In this document: positions 19,487 through 27,548 of the stretch, in pieces
Layout: each line of letters opens with the position of its first letter
How positions within the stretch are numbered: position 1 is the stretch's first letter
Assembly: GCA_027404165.1 (NCBI GenBank)
Contig: DAHZCG010000004.1
Location: 62,001-126,000, forward strand
Source of the DNA: Geobacteraceae bacterium
GTDB lineage: Bacteria; Desulfobacterota; Desulfuromonadia; Geobacterales; Pseudopelobacteraceae
DNA: 64,000 nucleotides
Direction of reading: 5' to 3'
Made by a program: the position numbers and the translations under genes
Notes under the pieces: model-generated
Seen by the model: the letters and a program-made list of their open reading frames with translations, nothing else
Told to the model about the DNA's origin: nothing
Database searches by the model: none

Positions 19487-20263
19487 CTATCTCAATACCG
19501 CTGTTTTGTCTTTGAGGATCGCTATCACCTTCTCCACCATATCTCCCACATCGCCTTCGAGGACAATGCCGCCCCTTTTTTTTGCCGGTGGATGGAAGCT
19601 GGTGGTGGTTGCCAGCGGTTCTTCCGCCTGCAGTTCGGCAACCGGAATGACGATGATCTCCTTCTTCTTGGCCTTCATGATGTTGGGGAGGGTCGGGTAG
19701 CGCGGTACGTTGAGTCCCAGTTGGCAGGTGACCAGAGCCGGGGTCTTCAGTTTAACGACCCCTTTGATGCCTCCTTCCAGTTCACGTTTGGCGGTGATGG
19801 TGCCGTTGTCGTAGTCGAAGCCGACGATTGTGGTGGTGCAGGCAAAGCCGAGCAGTTCGGCTACGGTGACGCCGACCTGTGCCGAGCCGCGGTCCTGGGA
19901 CTGCATGCCGGTGAAGATGATGTCGAAGTTTTTATCCTTGGCATACGTTGCTATGATCGAGGCGATCTGCCACGGGTCTTTGGCGGATGCGGCAGGGTCC
20001 TGGATATGGGCGGCGTTGTCGCATCCCATGGCAAGGGATTTCTTGATTGCTTCAACGACACGGTCCGGGCCGATTGAGAGAACGGTCAGTTCGCAGCCGT
20101 CACCCAGTTTCTCCCGCAACTGGACAGCCTGCTCCACGGCGTATTCGTCATATTCGTTCATACGGAAGGCCAGGTCGGTTTCGTTGTACCAGACACCTTC
20201 GGCGTTCGGCTTGAAGCGGGATTCCAGATCGGGGACCTGTTTGATGCAGACAAGCAGTTTCAT
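19487..20263 (-). CDS. etfB: Electron transfer flavoprotein beta subunit (EtfB1)
   Basis: 258 residues from ATG 20263 behind ACAGGAGGTAAC. Canonical EtfB: MKLLVCIKQVPDLESRF, FRMNEYDEYAVEQAVQL, the nucleotide-binding part IFTGMQSQDRGSAQVGV, and the signature region GVVKLKTPALVTCQLGLNVPRYPTLPNIMKAKKK. Heterodimer partner of EtfA1, 9 bp downstream. A repeat-containing 131-bp gap separates it from EMO1, so expression of etfBA1 relative to EMO1 could be adjusted at that stem-loop. Confidence 0.95.
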   Translation of the reverse strand: MKLLVCIKQVPDLESRFKPNAEGVWYNETDLAFRMNEYDEYAVEQAVQLREKLGDGCELTVLSIGPDRVVEAIKKSLAMGCDNAAHIQDPAASAKDPWQIASIIATYAKDKNFDIIFTGMQSQDRGSAQVGVTVAELLGFACTTTIVGFDYDNGTITAKRELEGGIKGVVKLKTPALVTCQLGLNVPRYPTLPNIMKAKKKEIIVIPVAELQAEEPLATTTSFHPPAKKRGGIVLEGDVGDMVEKVIAILKDKTAVLR

Positions 20264-20290
20264 GGTGTTACCTCCTGTAAAAATCGTTTA

Positions 20291-20387
20291 TCCACGAAAG
20301 GCACTAACTACACGAAAATGAAGCAAAACTTGAATGCAGTTTTTGTTTTTTCTCAGTTTTCTTCGTGACTTTCGTGTCTTTTGTGGA
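20291..20387. repeat. Imperfect inverted repeat between EMO1 and etfB1
   Basis: TCCACGAAAGGCAC (20291-20304) matches the reverse complement of GTGTCTTTTGTGGA (20374-20387) at 12 of 14 positions, and the interior repeats the CACGAA/TTCGTG words (20311-20315; 20362-20367). The TTCGTGTCTTTTGTGGA-type sequence is a familiar dispersed intergenic element in many bacterial genomes. In the transcript it would fold into a long stem between two genes of one operon. Confidence 0.6.
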
Positions 20388-20394
20388 CAGTTTT

Positions 20395-22380
20395 TTAAGC
20401 TGTTATTCTCTCCGCTACGATTTCGGCCAAATCCCTTACCTGCAGCTTTCCTTCTGCCCCGCCGGTCTTGATGCCGTCCTCGAACATGGTGAGGCAGAAA
20501 GGACAGGTGGATACCAGCAGCGGCGCGCCGGTATCCACGGCCATTTTGACCCTGGCTTCGCTGATCTTGCTTCCCAGCTTTTCCTCGGCAATGATACGGC
20601 CACCACCGGCGCTACAGCAGAAACTGTCGCAGCCATTTTTATCCATCTCGGTGATTGTTCCGCCAGCCTGGCTAAGAATAGCGCGGGGCTGCTCGATGAT
20701 GCCCATGTAGCGGCCCAGGTAGCAGGAGTCGTGATAGGTGAATGTAAACGGCTCCGGTGTCAGTTTGAGCCTACCGCGATTAAGCAGGGTGTTGATGTAG
20801 GTGCTGTAATGTTCAACCGGAACGTCTAATCCGAGATCTTTGTAATCGCGTGCCAAGGTGTTGAAGCAGTGCGGGCAGGTGGTGACGATCTTTTTGACGT
20901 TATAGGCTTTAATCAGCTCGATATTTTCGTTCGCAGTCATCTGGTAGAGATATTCGTTGCCCAGCTTTCTGACCGGCTCCCCGCAGCACTTTTCTTCTTT
21001 GCCGAGGATGCCGACTTTTACTCCGGCCGAGTTACAGATCGTAATGAAGTTCTTGGCAATAGCCTGATTGCGCTTGTCAAAGGAGGCGTAGCAGCCGACG
21101 AAATAGAGGATATCGACGTCGGCATCCTGCTCCATAATAGTTATCTGCAGCCCCTCCGCCCAATCGCCGCGTGCGGCGTAGGTGAGGCCGAAGGGGTTGC
21201 CGTTGACTTCGATGTTGCTGACGGCGGTGCGTACTTCGTCACCGGGAAAGGCGCCTTCCATGAGGGTCAGGTTACGGCGCATCTCCAGAATTTTGTTGAC
21301 GTGTTCGATGTTGGCGGGACAGACATCCTGACAGGCGCGGCAGGTGGTACAGGACCAGAGTGCCTCCTGGCTGACGGTATCTGACAAACTGCCCCTGGGG
21401 TTACCTTCGGCCAGCTCACCGATCTGATTCACAATCTTCATCGGCGAGAGCGGCTTGTCGGTCGCATACGCAGGGCACCGATCCTGGCAGCGTTTGCAGG
21501 AGGTGCAGGCATCGGCATCAAAGATGTCCTTCCAGCTGAGATCGCTGATGGTGGCGGCGCCGAATTGTTCGACCGAATCGTCTTCGAGGTTGATGGTGGC
21601 GATGAACCCTTTTGGCTCAAAGGGGGCCAGAAAGGCATTGGCGCTGGTGGTGAAGATATGGCGCAGTTTGGTATAGGGGATCGCACAGAAGAAGCCGAGC
21701 ACTAGGGCGAAGTGCAGCCACCAAAGGATTTTATGGCTGACGAGCAGTGTGCCGGTCGTCATGGTGGTGAAGAGCTGTCCTGCCAACAGGCCGCCGGGTG
21801 AGAAGCGGGCCAGTTCGGGATTCTGCTGCAATTCGGTGGCCGCCATGCGGGCCCCTTCGATGAGGAATCCGGTGATGAGGATGGCGAACAGCAGTTGCAG
21901 GACGATGTAGTCATCCTTTACGATTTCCAGTCCTTCGGGCTGGATGATAAATCTGCGGATGAAGAGTCCTGCCAGCATGACTATTGCCACGATGCCGGCA
22001 ATGTCCAGCGCCAGCGAGAAGCCTTTGTAGAATTCGCCGGAGAGCAGGTTTAACTGTAACAGCGGGGTGAAAAAGTCGGCCTGGATCATGACCAGCATCG
22101 TGCCGGCAAAGAGGATCAGGAAACTCCAGAAGAAGATGGAGTGGAATATGCCGCCATCGGTGACCCGGTAGATTTTTGACTGGCTGAATACTTCACCAAT
22201 CATCCGTTTGACCCGTTCGTCGAAGCGATCAAAACGGTCAAGCGCTTTGCCCTGACGCCAGATCGGCAGGCGCTGCCAGAATCCCCGGACCATTACCCCG
22301 ATGGCGGCAAAGGCCAGTATGTACATCGGGACGACAACGCCATGGCCGATGTTCCAATAAATTTGACGGGTTGCTTCCAT
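20395..22380 (-). CDS. Membrane FeS oxidoreductase, ETF:quinone oxidoreductase type (EMO1)
   Basis: 661 residues from ATG 22380 behind GAGG. N-terminal membrane cytochrome-b-like part of about six helices (NIGHGVVVPMYILAF starts the first), [4Fe-4S] motifs CTSCKRCQDRC (about 290) and CTTCRACQDVC (about 345), and two CCG domains: EKCCGEPVRKLG (about 463) and FCCSAGGGR (about 589), the latter with Ser for the usual Gly after the Cys pair; the cysteine ligands are kept. Expected to take electrons from EtfAB1 and reduce (mena)quinone. First gene of the long array and preceded by the shared acyl-CoA promoter element. A 5' fragment of a third copy lies at 23862-23962. Confidence 0.88.
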   Translation of the reverse strand: MEATRQIYWNIGHGVVVPMYILAFAAIGVMVRGFWQRLPIWRQGKALDRFDRFDERVKRMIGEVFSQSKIYRVTDGGIFHSIFFWSFLILFAGTMLVMIQADFFTPLLQLNLLSGEFYKGFSLALDIAGIVAIVMLAGLFIRRFIIQPEGLEIVKDDYIVLQLLFAILITGFLIEGARMAATELQQNPELARFSPGGLLAGQLFTTMTTGTLLVSHKILWWLHFALVLGFFCAIPYTKLRHIFTTSANAFLAPFEPKGFIATINLEDDSVEQFGAATISDLSWKDIFDADACTSCKRCQDRCPAYATDKPLSPMKIVNQIGELAEGNPRGSLSDTVSQEALWSCTTCRACQDVCPANIEHVNKILEMRRNLTLMEGAFPGDEVRTAVSNIEVNGNPFGLTYAARGDWAEGLQITIMEQDADVDILYFVGCYASFDKRNQAIAKNFITICNSAGVKVGILGKEEKCCGEPVRKLGNEYLYQMTANENIELIKAYNVKKIVTTCPHCFNTLARDYKDLGLDVPVEHYSTYINTLLNRGRLKLTPEPFTFTYHDSCYLGRYMGIIEQPRAILSQAGGTITEMDKNGCDSFCCSAGGGRIIAEEKLGSKISEARVKMAVDTGAPLLVSTCPFCLTMFEDGIKTGGAEGKLQVRDLAEIVAERITA

Positions 22381-22418
22381 AGGTGGCCTCGCGAATGAAA
22401 TAATATAACCGTACCCCC

Positions 22419-22447
22419 TAACTACTTTAACTTAACGTTCATGTCAA
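22419..22447 (-). promoter_or_regulatory. Promoter with ACGT operator, before EMO1
   Basis: Minus strand: TTGACATGAACGTTAA (22432-22447) holds the -35 TTGACA and an imperfect palindrome (TTGACAT/ACGTTAA); TAGTTA (22419-22424) is the -10, 17 bp from the -35. The same element with the same spacing precedes the thiolase, icmF, fadD and fadL units. Confidence 0.7.
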
Positions 22448-22530
22448 GTAGAAAAAACTCTTTCATTCCAGGGAGCGCGTTCAAACAAATATACAAAAGA
22501 AAGTCACCGGGATCTGCTCCAGGTGACGCT

Positions 22531-23469
22531 TCAGAAAAGCATCAGATGCAATATGCCTCGAATCAATATCCCTGCAGCCGCCCCGGCTATTGCCGGCCGG
22601 ACAACCGATGCAGATCGCGCACCTGCGGAAATCAATACCGCAACCCCGACCAGATCGCATGGGTTGGTGAGAAAGCCTGCCATGCGGTTAAGTTCCAAGG
22701 TGGTTATGGCACCCTCCTTCAGCAGATTAAGAGTAACCCCCATCATGGCTGTACCGCCTGCCAGATATTTGGTGGCCAGTGGCAATACAGCCACAGCCGG
22801 GAAACCAATCATTGCAAACAGGGGCGATAATGCGGTCTCTACCAGAGCAATAGCGCCGGTGCTTTTCAGGACATTTACCAGAAAAATTGCCAGTATCAAA
22901 ACAGGAATAGCCCCGAGGATAACCTGAACAGCCTCCTGGCCGCCGACAATCATCAGGTTGAGGGTTGTACTCTTGCGCTGTTTGTCAGCCGCAACAACAA
23001 ACGGCTCGACAGAGCAGCCTTCATCTCCCGCCGAGCGGGCAAACAGGTAATAGGTCAGGGCTGCCGCAATCAGCCCGCCTACAAGCGAGGTCAACATAAT
23101 AACGCCAAGGTTCAGCCCCACCGCCACCAGGGGAAAAACCACGTTTGCCTGGGACATTGTGAAGATCATGGCCAGTGTTGCGGCAATCCGCCGCCTGGAG
23201 GTGCCGTCCTTCTCCATGATCGCCAGGGTGGCAAGCGGTGCGGCGAAACTGACAAACAGCAGTTGCACGATGGCAAATGCCCCGGCACCGGGAACACCGA
23301 ATATCCTGAGCACCGGCTGCAACATCCGTGCAATCAGCGCCAGAATGCCTCTCGCTTCAACGACCTTCATCAACGCCATCATGATTACCAGTACTGGCAG
23401 CAGTACATACAGAGCGAGCTCCAGAGCGGTTCTCCCTGACAACATCACAATTTTGATAAACTCTTCCAA
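22531..23469 (-). CDS. Nucleoside-recognition (Gate) domain membrane protein
   Basis: 312 residues from a TTG start at 23469 with AAAGG upstream. Very hydrophobic, about eight to nine membrane helices in two repeats, each resembling the Gate domain of CNT transporters and SpmA/SpmB-like proteins: YVLLPVLVIMMALMKVV and PVLILAIFLVNVLKS, with the conserved YLAGGTAMMGVTLNLL near residue 240. Transported solute unknown; relatives are often near acyl-CoA genes in Geobacter-type genomes, which hints at, but does not show, export or import of an organic acid. It is downstream of the scar and convergent with nothing; its own promoter was not identified. Confidence 0.75.
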   Translation of the reverse strand: MEEFIKIVMLSGRTALELALYVLLPVLVIMMALMKVVEARGILALIARMLQPVLRIFGVPGAGAFAIVQLLFVSFAAPLATLAIMEKDGTSRRRIAATLAMIFTMSQANVVFPLVAVGLNLGVIMLTSLVGGLIAAALTYYLFARSAGDEGCSVEPFVVAADKQRKSTTLNLMIVGGQEAVQVILGAIPVLILAIFLVNVLKSTGAIALVETALSPLFAMIGFPAVAVLPLATKYLAGGTAMMGVTLNLLKEGAITTLELNRMAGFLTNPCDLVGVAVLISAGARSASVVRPAIAGAAAGILIRGILHLMLF

Positions 23470-23502
23470 GCATCCGACCTTTAAAATATATATAATTATT
23501 TT

Positions 23503-23628
23503 TTAATTTTTTGGAATGAAAATCTCGTCAGGATCCAGCAGCTCATGGATAATGCGCAACTCGTCCGTAGTTGGGGGAGAGGTCTCCCCTTTAACCCGTG
23601 AAATGTCGAGATCAAACTGGCATTGCAT
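23503..23628 (-). CDS. Possible small protein, 41 residues
   Basis: A short frame starting ATG 23628, 12 bp after the stop of the broken acyl-CoA dehydrogenase, coding an acidic peptide that ends HELLDPDEIFIPKN. Composition looks protein-like (Asp/Glu-rich, amphipathic helix), but no ribosome site is evident and I recognise no family. It may be a leftover of the same rearrangement that made the scar next to it. Confidence 0.35.
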   Translation of the reverse strand: MQCQFDLDISRVKGETSPPTTDELRIIHELLDPDEIFIPKN

Positions 23629-23640
23629 CTGGTGATGTGC

Positions 23641-23869
23641 TTATTGGTTGAGATTTCTCAGAATTTCACGTGAGATGATCAAGCGCTGAATCTCATTGGT
23701 CCCTTCGTAAATGGCCGTAATACGGGCATCTCGCGCATAGCGTTCCACCGGGAAATCACGAGTGTAGCCGTACCCTCCCAGCATCTGAATCGCCTTATAG
23801 CAGGCCTGATTGGCGGCTTCGGTAGCGAACATTTTGGCCATGGAGGCCTCTTCAATGAGGAGATCCCCA
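23641..23869 (-). pseudogene. C-terminal remnant of an acyl-CoA dehydrogenase
   Basis: The last 75 or so codons of an acyl-CoA dehydrogenase remain: [36 protein letters not shown] and [19 protein letters not shown], including the YEGTNEIQR segment with the catalytic Glu position. Everything upstream is lost: at about 23861-23869 the reading passes into sequence from a different gene (the start of an EMO paralogue) in another frame. The remnant differs from the intact enzyme at 24019-25158, so it is a distinct lost paralogue. Not functional. Confidence 0.85.
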
Positions 23870-23962
23870 GGCCAGGACGCCGAAGGCGGCACAGGCCAAA
23901 ACATACGCCGGGATGACAACGCCATGGCCGATGTTCCAGTAAATGTGACGGATAGCTTCCAC
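23862..23962 (-). pseudogene. N-terminal remnant of a third EMO gene
   Basis: A GTG start (23960-23962) opens [20 protein letters not shown] and [13 protein letters not shown], nearly identical in pattern to the first 30 residues of EMO1 ([20 protein letters not shown]). After about 32 codons the frame hits TGA as it enters the acyl-CoA dehydrogenase remnant. EMO1 DNA at the matching place also has ATCCCC, so the join at 23861-23868 has short shared sequence. The fragment shows that a further EMO module once stood here. Confidence 0.8.
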
Positions 23963-24018
23963 CAAAACACCTCTCATGACGTGATACCTGTATGTCAGGT
24001 ACTACGTAGGGGTGCTTG

Positions 24019-25158
24019 TTATGCAAGCAGCAGTTTCGAGATAACTACCCGTTGCACCTCATTGGTACCTTCGTAGATCTCGGTAATCTTTGCATCACGG
24101 TACATCCGCTCCACTTCGTAATCGCAGATAAAACCGTAACCGCCGTGAATCTGGACCGCTTCCTTGGTGACGTAGGTGGCCGCCTCGGAGGCGAGCATCT
24201 TGCACATCGCGGATTCCATGGTGTAATTCAGATGAGCATCCTTCATCCAGGCGGCCTTGTAGGTCATCAGCTTGCTGGTCTCTATTCGGGCATGCATGTC
24301 GGCCAGTTTGAACTGGATCGACTGCAGTTCGCTGATGGTCTTGCCGAACTGTTTGCGCTCTTTTGAATAGGCGAGTGCTCGTTCGAAGGCTCCTTCGGCG
24401 ATACCGAGGGCCTGTGAGGCGATCCCGATTCTGCCGCCGTTCAGGGTATCCATGGCGATCTTGAACCCCTGCCCTTCCTGGCCCAGCAGGTTCGCAGCAG
24501 GAATGCGCACGTCGTCGAGGGCAAAGGCGGTGGTATAGGTGCCGCGGATTCCCATCTTGTTTTCGTGCTTCAACACCACCACGCCGGGAGATTGCAGGTC
24601 TACGATAAAGGCAGAAACGCCCTTGTGCTTGAGTGATTTGTCATGGGTGGCAAACAGCACGCCGGTTCCCAGGTAGCCGCCGTTGGTAATGAATATCTTG
24701 GAGCCGTTGACGATGTATTCGTCACCCTCTTTTCTGTAACTGGTCGTAATGGCGCCGGCATCACTCCCTGCATCCGGTTCGGTCAGCAGGATGCAGCCGA
24801 TTTTTTCTCCGCTGTTCAGGGAGGGAAGCCACTTCATTTTCTGTTCTTCGGTGCCGAAGGTGTCTATCGGTCCGCTGGCCAGGGAGGTGTGGGCGGAGAT
24901 CAGTACACCGCTCGAACCACAGGCTTTTGAGACCTCTTCAATGACGATGGCATATGAAAGCATGTCAAGACCGGCGCCGCCATATTCCTCAGGAAGATAG
25001 CTGCCAAGAAAACCCATTTCGCCCATCTTTTTGACCAGCGTATCGGGAATCATATGATCTTCATCGATTTTCATGGCGATCGGTTTGATCTCCTTGTTGA
25101 CGAAGTCCCGTACTGTCTCTTGAAGTACCTTGTGATCCTGGCTTAGTTCGAAATTCAT
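24019..25158 (-). CDS. bcd: Short-chain (butyryl-type) acyl-CoA dehydrogenase
   Basis: 379 residues, the normal length, start ATG 25158 behind AGAGAGG. Family signatures: ILLTEPDAGSDAGAITT (about 122-138), KIFITNGGYLGTGVLF, GIRGTYTTAFALDDVRIP, and the C-terminal GGYGFICDYEVERMYRDAK and IYEGTNEVQRVVISK, where the Glu of YEGT is the catalytic base. FAD enzyme oxidising butyryl-CoA or a similar acyl-CoA to the 2-enoyl-CoA, giving electrons to ETF. It ends the thiolase-hbd-bcd operon. The assignment as short-chain is from sequence similarity and context; branched-chain substrates remain possible. Confidence 0.9.
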   Translation of the reverse strand: MNFELSQDHKVLQETVRDFVNKEIKPIAMKIDEDHMIPDTLVKKMGEMGFLGSYLPEEYGGAGLDMLSYAIVIEEVSKACGSSGVLISAHTSLASGPIDTFGTEEQKMKWLPSLNSGEKIGCILLTEPDAGSDAGAITTSYRKEGDEYIVNGSKIFITNGGYLGTGVLFATHDKSLKHKGVSAFIVDLQSPGVVVLKHENKMGIRGTYTTAFALDDVRIPAANLLGQEGQGFKIAMDTLNGGRIGIASQALGIAEGAFERALAYSKERKQFGKTISELQSIQFKLADMHARIETSKLMTYKAAWMKDAHLNYTMESAMCKMLASEAATYVTKEAVQIHGGYGFICDYEVERMYRDAKITEIYEGTNEVQRVVISKLLLA

Positions 25159-25297
25159 GATTTACCTCTCTGTAATGAAATTTATTTACCATTGAATTTT
25201 GCCGGACGCATTTCGATACGCATCTCCCACTCCTCACTGGTCACCAGTTGCAGGCAGAGAAGACAACCATCTTCCTTCGTCAGGCACGCACTGTTTT

Positions 25298-26143
25298 CTA
25301 ATAGATGTAAAAGCCGCGTCCCGATTTGCGCCCCAGATGTCCGGCATTGACCATCTTGACGAGCAGCGGGCAGGGACGATACTTGGGATCCTTGAAGCCG
25401 TCATACAGGACATTTGCGATCGCCAGCACGGTGTCGAGTCCAATAAAGTCCGCCAGAGTCAGCGGCCCCATCGGCTGATTGGTGCCGAGTTTCATCCCCT
25501 TGTCGATATCTTCGGCGGTGGCGATCCCTTCATAGAGGGCAAAGGCCGCCTCGTTGATCATCGGGATGAGGATGCGATTGACGATAAAGCCGGGGTAATC
25601 CTGAGACACCGCCATCTCTTTTTCGAGTTTAGCGACCAGTGCGGAGGTCAGAATGAAGGTTTCATCGCTGGTGGCATGCCCCCGTATTATCTCGACCAGT
25701 TTCATGATCGGCACCGGATTCATGAAGTGCATGCCGATGACCTTATCGGGACGACCGGTAACCGAGGCGATCTTGGTTATCGGAATTGACGACGTATTTG
25801 AGGCGAGGATGGCGCCGGCTTTTACGATACCATCAAGCGTGCGGAAGATCTCAAGCTTGAGCGGTTCATGCTCGGTAACCGCTTCGACGGCAAAGTCGAC
25901 ATCCGCCAGGTCGTTCATATCCTGAGTTGTTACGATCCGCCCGAGCGTTTCAGCCACCAGAGCCTCCGGAATCGCCCCTTTTTTCGCCTGCCGCTCCAGA
26001 TTCTGCTGTATAGTGGCAAGTGCCTTGTCCAATTGAGCCTGGGCAATATCGAACAGAACCACCTGATAACCGTACTGCGCGAAGACATGGGCGATACCGT
26101 TGCCCATCTGCCCTGCTCCGAGAACCCCGATTGTTGTAATCAT
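25298..26143 (-). CDS. hbd: 3-hydroxybutyryl-CoA dehydrogenase
   Basis: 281 residues from ATG 26143, chosen over the codon at 26167 because GGGAGG lies 5 nt upstream and MITTIGVLGAGQMGNGIAHV puts the NAD fold at the N-terminus as usual. Rossmann motif GAGQMG, then ASNTSSIPITKIAS, GMHFMNPVPIMKLVEII (catalytic His with the later Glu), QDYPGFIVNRILIPMINEA and a C-terminal domain ending GRKSGRGFYIY. Oxidises (S)-3-hydroxybutyryl-CoA to acetoacetyl-CoA with NAD. It lies 10 bp after the thiolase gene; no crotonase is encoded in this operon, so hydration must come from elsewhere, e.g. FadN. Confidence 0.94.
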   Translation of the reverse strand: MITTIGVLGAGQMGNGIAHVFAQYGYQVVLFDIAQAQLDKALATIQQNLERQAKKGAIPEALVAETLGRIVTTQDMNDLADVDFAVEAVTEHEPLKLEIFRTLDGIVKAGAILASNTSSIPITKIASVTGRPDKVIGMHFMNPVPIMKLVEIIRGHATSDETFILTSALVAKLEKEMAVSQDYPGFIVNRILIPMINEAAFALYEGIATAEDIDKGMKLGTNQPMGPLTLADFIGLDTVLAIANVLYDGFKDPKYRPCPLLVKMVNAGHLGRKSGRGFYIY

Positions 26144-26153
26144 CCCTGCCTCC

Positions 26154-27332
26154 CTAAACTCGTTCAAAGATTACCGCCACGGCTTCACCGCCACCGATGC
26201 AGAGTGTGGCAAGGCCGTAGCGTAAATTACGTTTATGCAGCTCGCGTATCACCGTCAAGGCCAGACGGGCGCCGCTGGCACCGATCGGATGGCCGATGGC
26301 GCAGGCGCCGCCATTGACGTTGACCTTGGCGAGGTCGAGTTTCAGCTCTTTGATCGCGATCAGTGTGACCGAAGCAAATGCTTCGTTGATCTCGAACAGG
26401 TCGATGTCTTCAATGTTCAGGCCGGCCCTGGCGCACACCGCCTGAATGGCCGAAACCGGGGCTTCGGGAAAATAATCCGGATGGAGACTGCTGGTGGCTG
26501 AAGCGACAATGCGGGCTGTTGCGGTAAGATTATGTTTTTTCATCGCGGCGGCACCGGCCAGCAGCAGCAGTGCGGCACCGTCATTAATGGAGGAGGCGTT
26601 GCCGGCCGTGATGCTGCCGTCTTTCTTGAAAACCGGCTTGAGTGTGGTGATTTTTTCGACATCACCCTTGAACGGTTCTTCGTCGTCAGAAACAACCGTA
26701 TCAACACCGCGAATACTCTTGACCACCGGGACTATTTCGTCTTTGAAGATCCCGTCCCTTACCGCCGCCTGTGCCAGTCGATACGAACGGATGGCCAGGT
26801 CATCCTGAACTTCACGGCTCAGTGAGTTGCGCTCAACACTGGCCTCGCCGATGTCACCCATATGCCTGCCGGTGTACGGGTCCTGAAGGCCGTCATGGAT
26901 CATCAGGTCGAAGATTTCACCATCCCCCATGCGAAAGCCGGTGCGGGCTTTTTTAAGGAAATAGGGCGCCAGGGACATGTTTTCCATGCCGCCGGCCAGT
27001 ACCGTAGCGGCGTTGCCAAGCTGTATCGAGTCACTTCCGAGCATTATGGCCTTAAGGCCGCTGCCGCAGACTTTGTTGATCGTCAGGGCGGGGATCCTAT
27101 CCGGTAAACCGGCAAAGCGCATCGCCTGGCGCGCCGGCGCCTGGCCACAGCCGCCGCTCAATACCTGCCCCAGGATCACCTCGCCTACCGCCTCCGCCGG
27201 CAGAGTATTCCGGTTCAGGAGTCCTGTTATTACCGTGGCGGCCAACCGGGGGGCGGCAATATCCGCCAGCACTCCGCCAAATGAGCCGAACGGCGTCCTC
27301 ATACCATCTATAACATACACTTCTTCTTTCAT
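26154..27332 (-). CDS. Acetyl-CoA acetyltransferase (thiolase)
   Basis: 392 residues from ATG 27332, where GGAGGCGTAAAT precedes MKEEVYVIDGMRTPFGSF; the longer frame to 27389 adds a non-homologous leader covering the promoter. Catalytic residues are visible: Cys in NKVCGSGLKAIMLG (about 89), His in CAIGHPIGASGARLA (about 348) and Cys in CIGGGEAVAV (about 378). Cleaves acetoacetyl-CoA or longer 3-ketoacyl-CoA. First gene of the thiolase-hbd-bcd operon and directly behind one copy of the shared acyl-CoA promoter element. Confidence 0.94.
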   Translation of the reverse strand: MKEEVYVIDGMRTPFGSFGGVLADIAAPRLAATVITGLLNRNTLPAEAVGEVILGQVLSGGCGQAPARQAMRFAGLPDRIPALTINKVCGSGLKAIMLGSDSIQLGNAATVLAGGMENMSLAPYFLKKARTGFRMGDGEIFDLMIHDGLQDPYTGRHMGDIGEASVERNSLSREVQDDLAIRSYRLAQAAVRDGIFKDEIVPVVKSIRGVDTVVSDDEEPFKGDVEKITTLKPVFKKDGSITAGNASSINDGAALLLLAGAAAMKKHNLTATARIVASATSSLHPDYFPEAPVSAIQAVCARAGLNIEDIDLFEINEAFASVTLIAIKELKLDLAKVNVNGGACAIGHPIGASGARLALTVIRELHKRNLRYGLATLCIGGGEAVAVIFERV

Positions 27333-27365
27333 ATTTACGCCTCCGAGGCTGTCTTGATATGACAA

Positions 27366-27394
27366 ACCATACATCCACTTTACGTTCATGTCAA
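27366..27394 (-). promoter_or_regulatory. Promoter with ACGT operator, before the thiolase operon
   Basis: Minus strand TTGACATGAACGTAAA (27379-27394) with -35 TTGACA at 27389-27394 and -10 TATGGT at 27366-27371, spacing 17 bp. Fourteen of the first 16 bases or more match the EMO1 copy. Transcription would start about 30 nt before the thiolase ATG. Confidence 0.7.
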
Positions 27395-27548
27395 TGCCAT
27401 TTATAACACAATTCTATAGCTTTGTTTTAGTAAAGCAACAGTGGTGTGATTGCCATAAACACGTCGTATAGAATCGGGAACCAGCCGGTACGGCAAAACA
27501 TAATCGGCACTGCCGGTTAGGGCAGCGACCCCTGGAACTTTTAAGCGC

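Noticed and set aside
25159..25297. Open minus-strand frame between hbd and bcd ending EMRIEMRPAKFNGK
   Set aside because: No start codon or ribosome site, and the frame conflicts with the end of hbd. Probably chance in coding-like composition.
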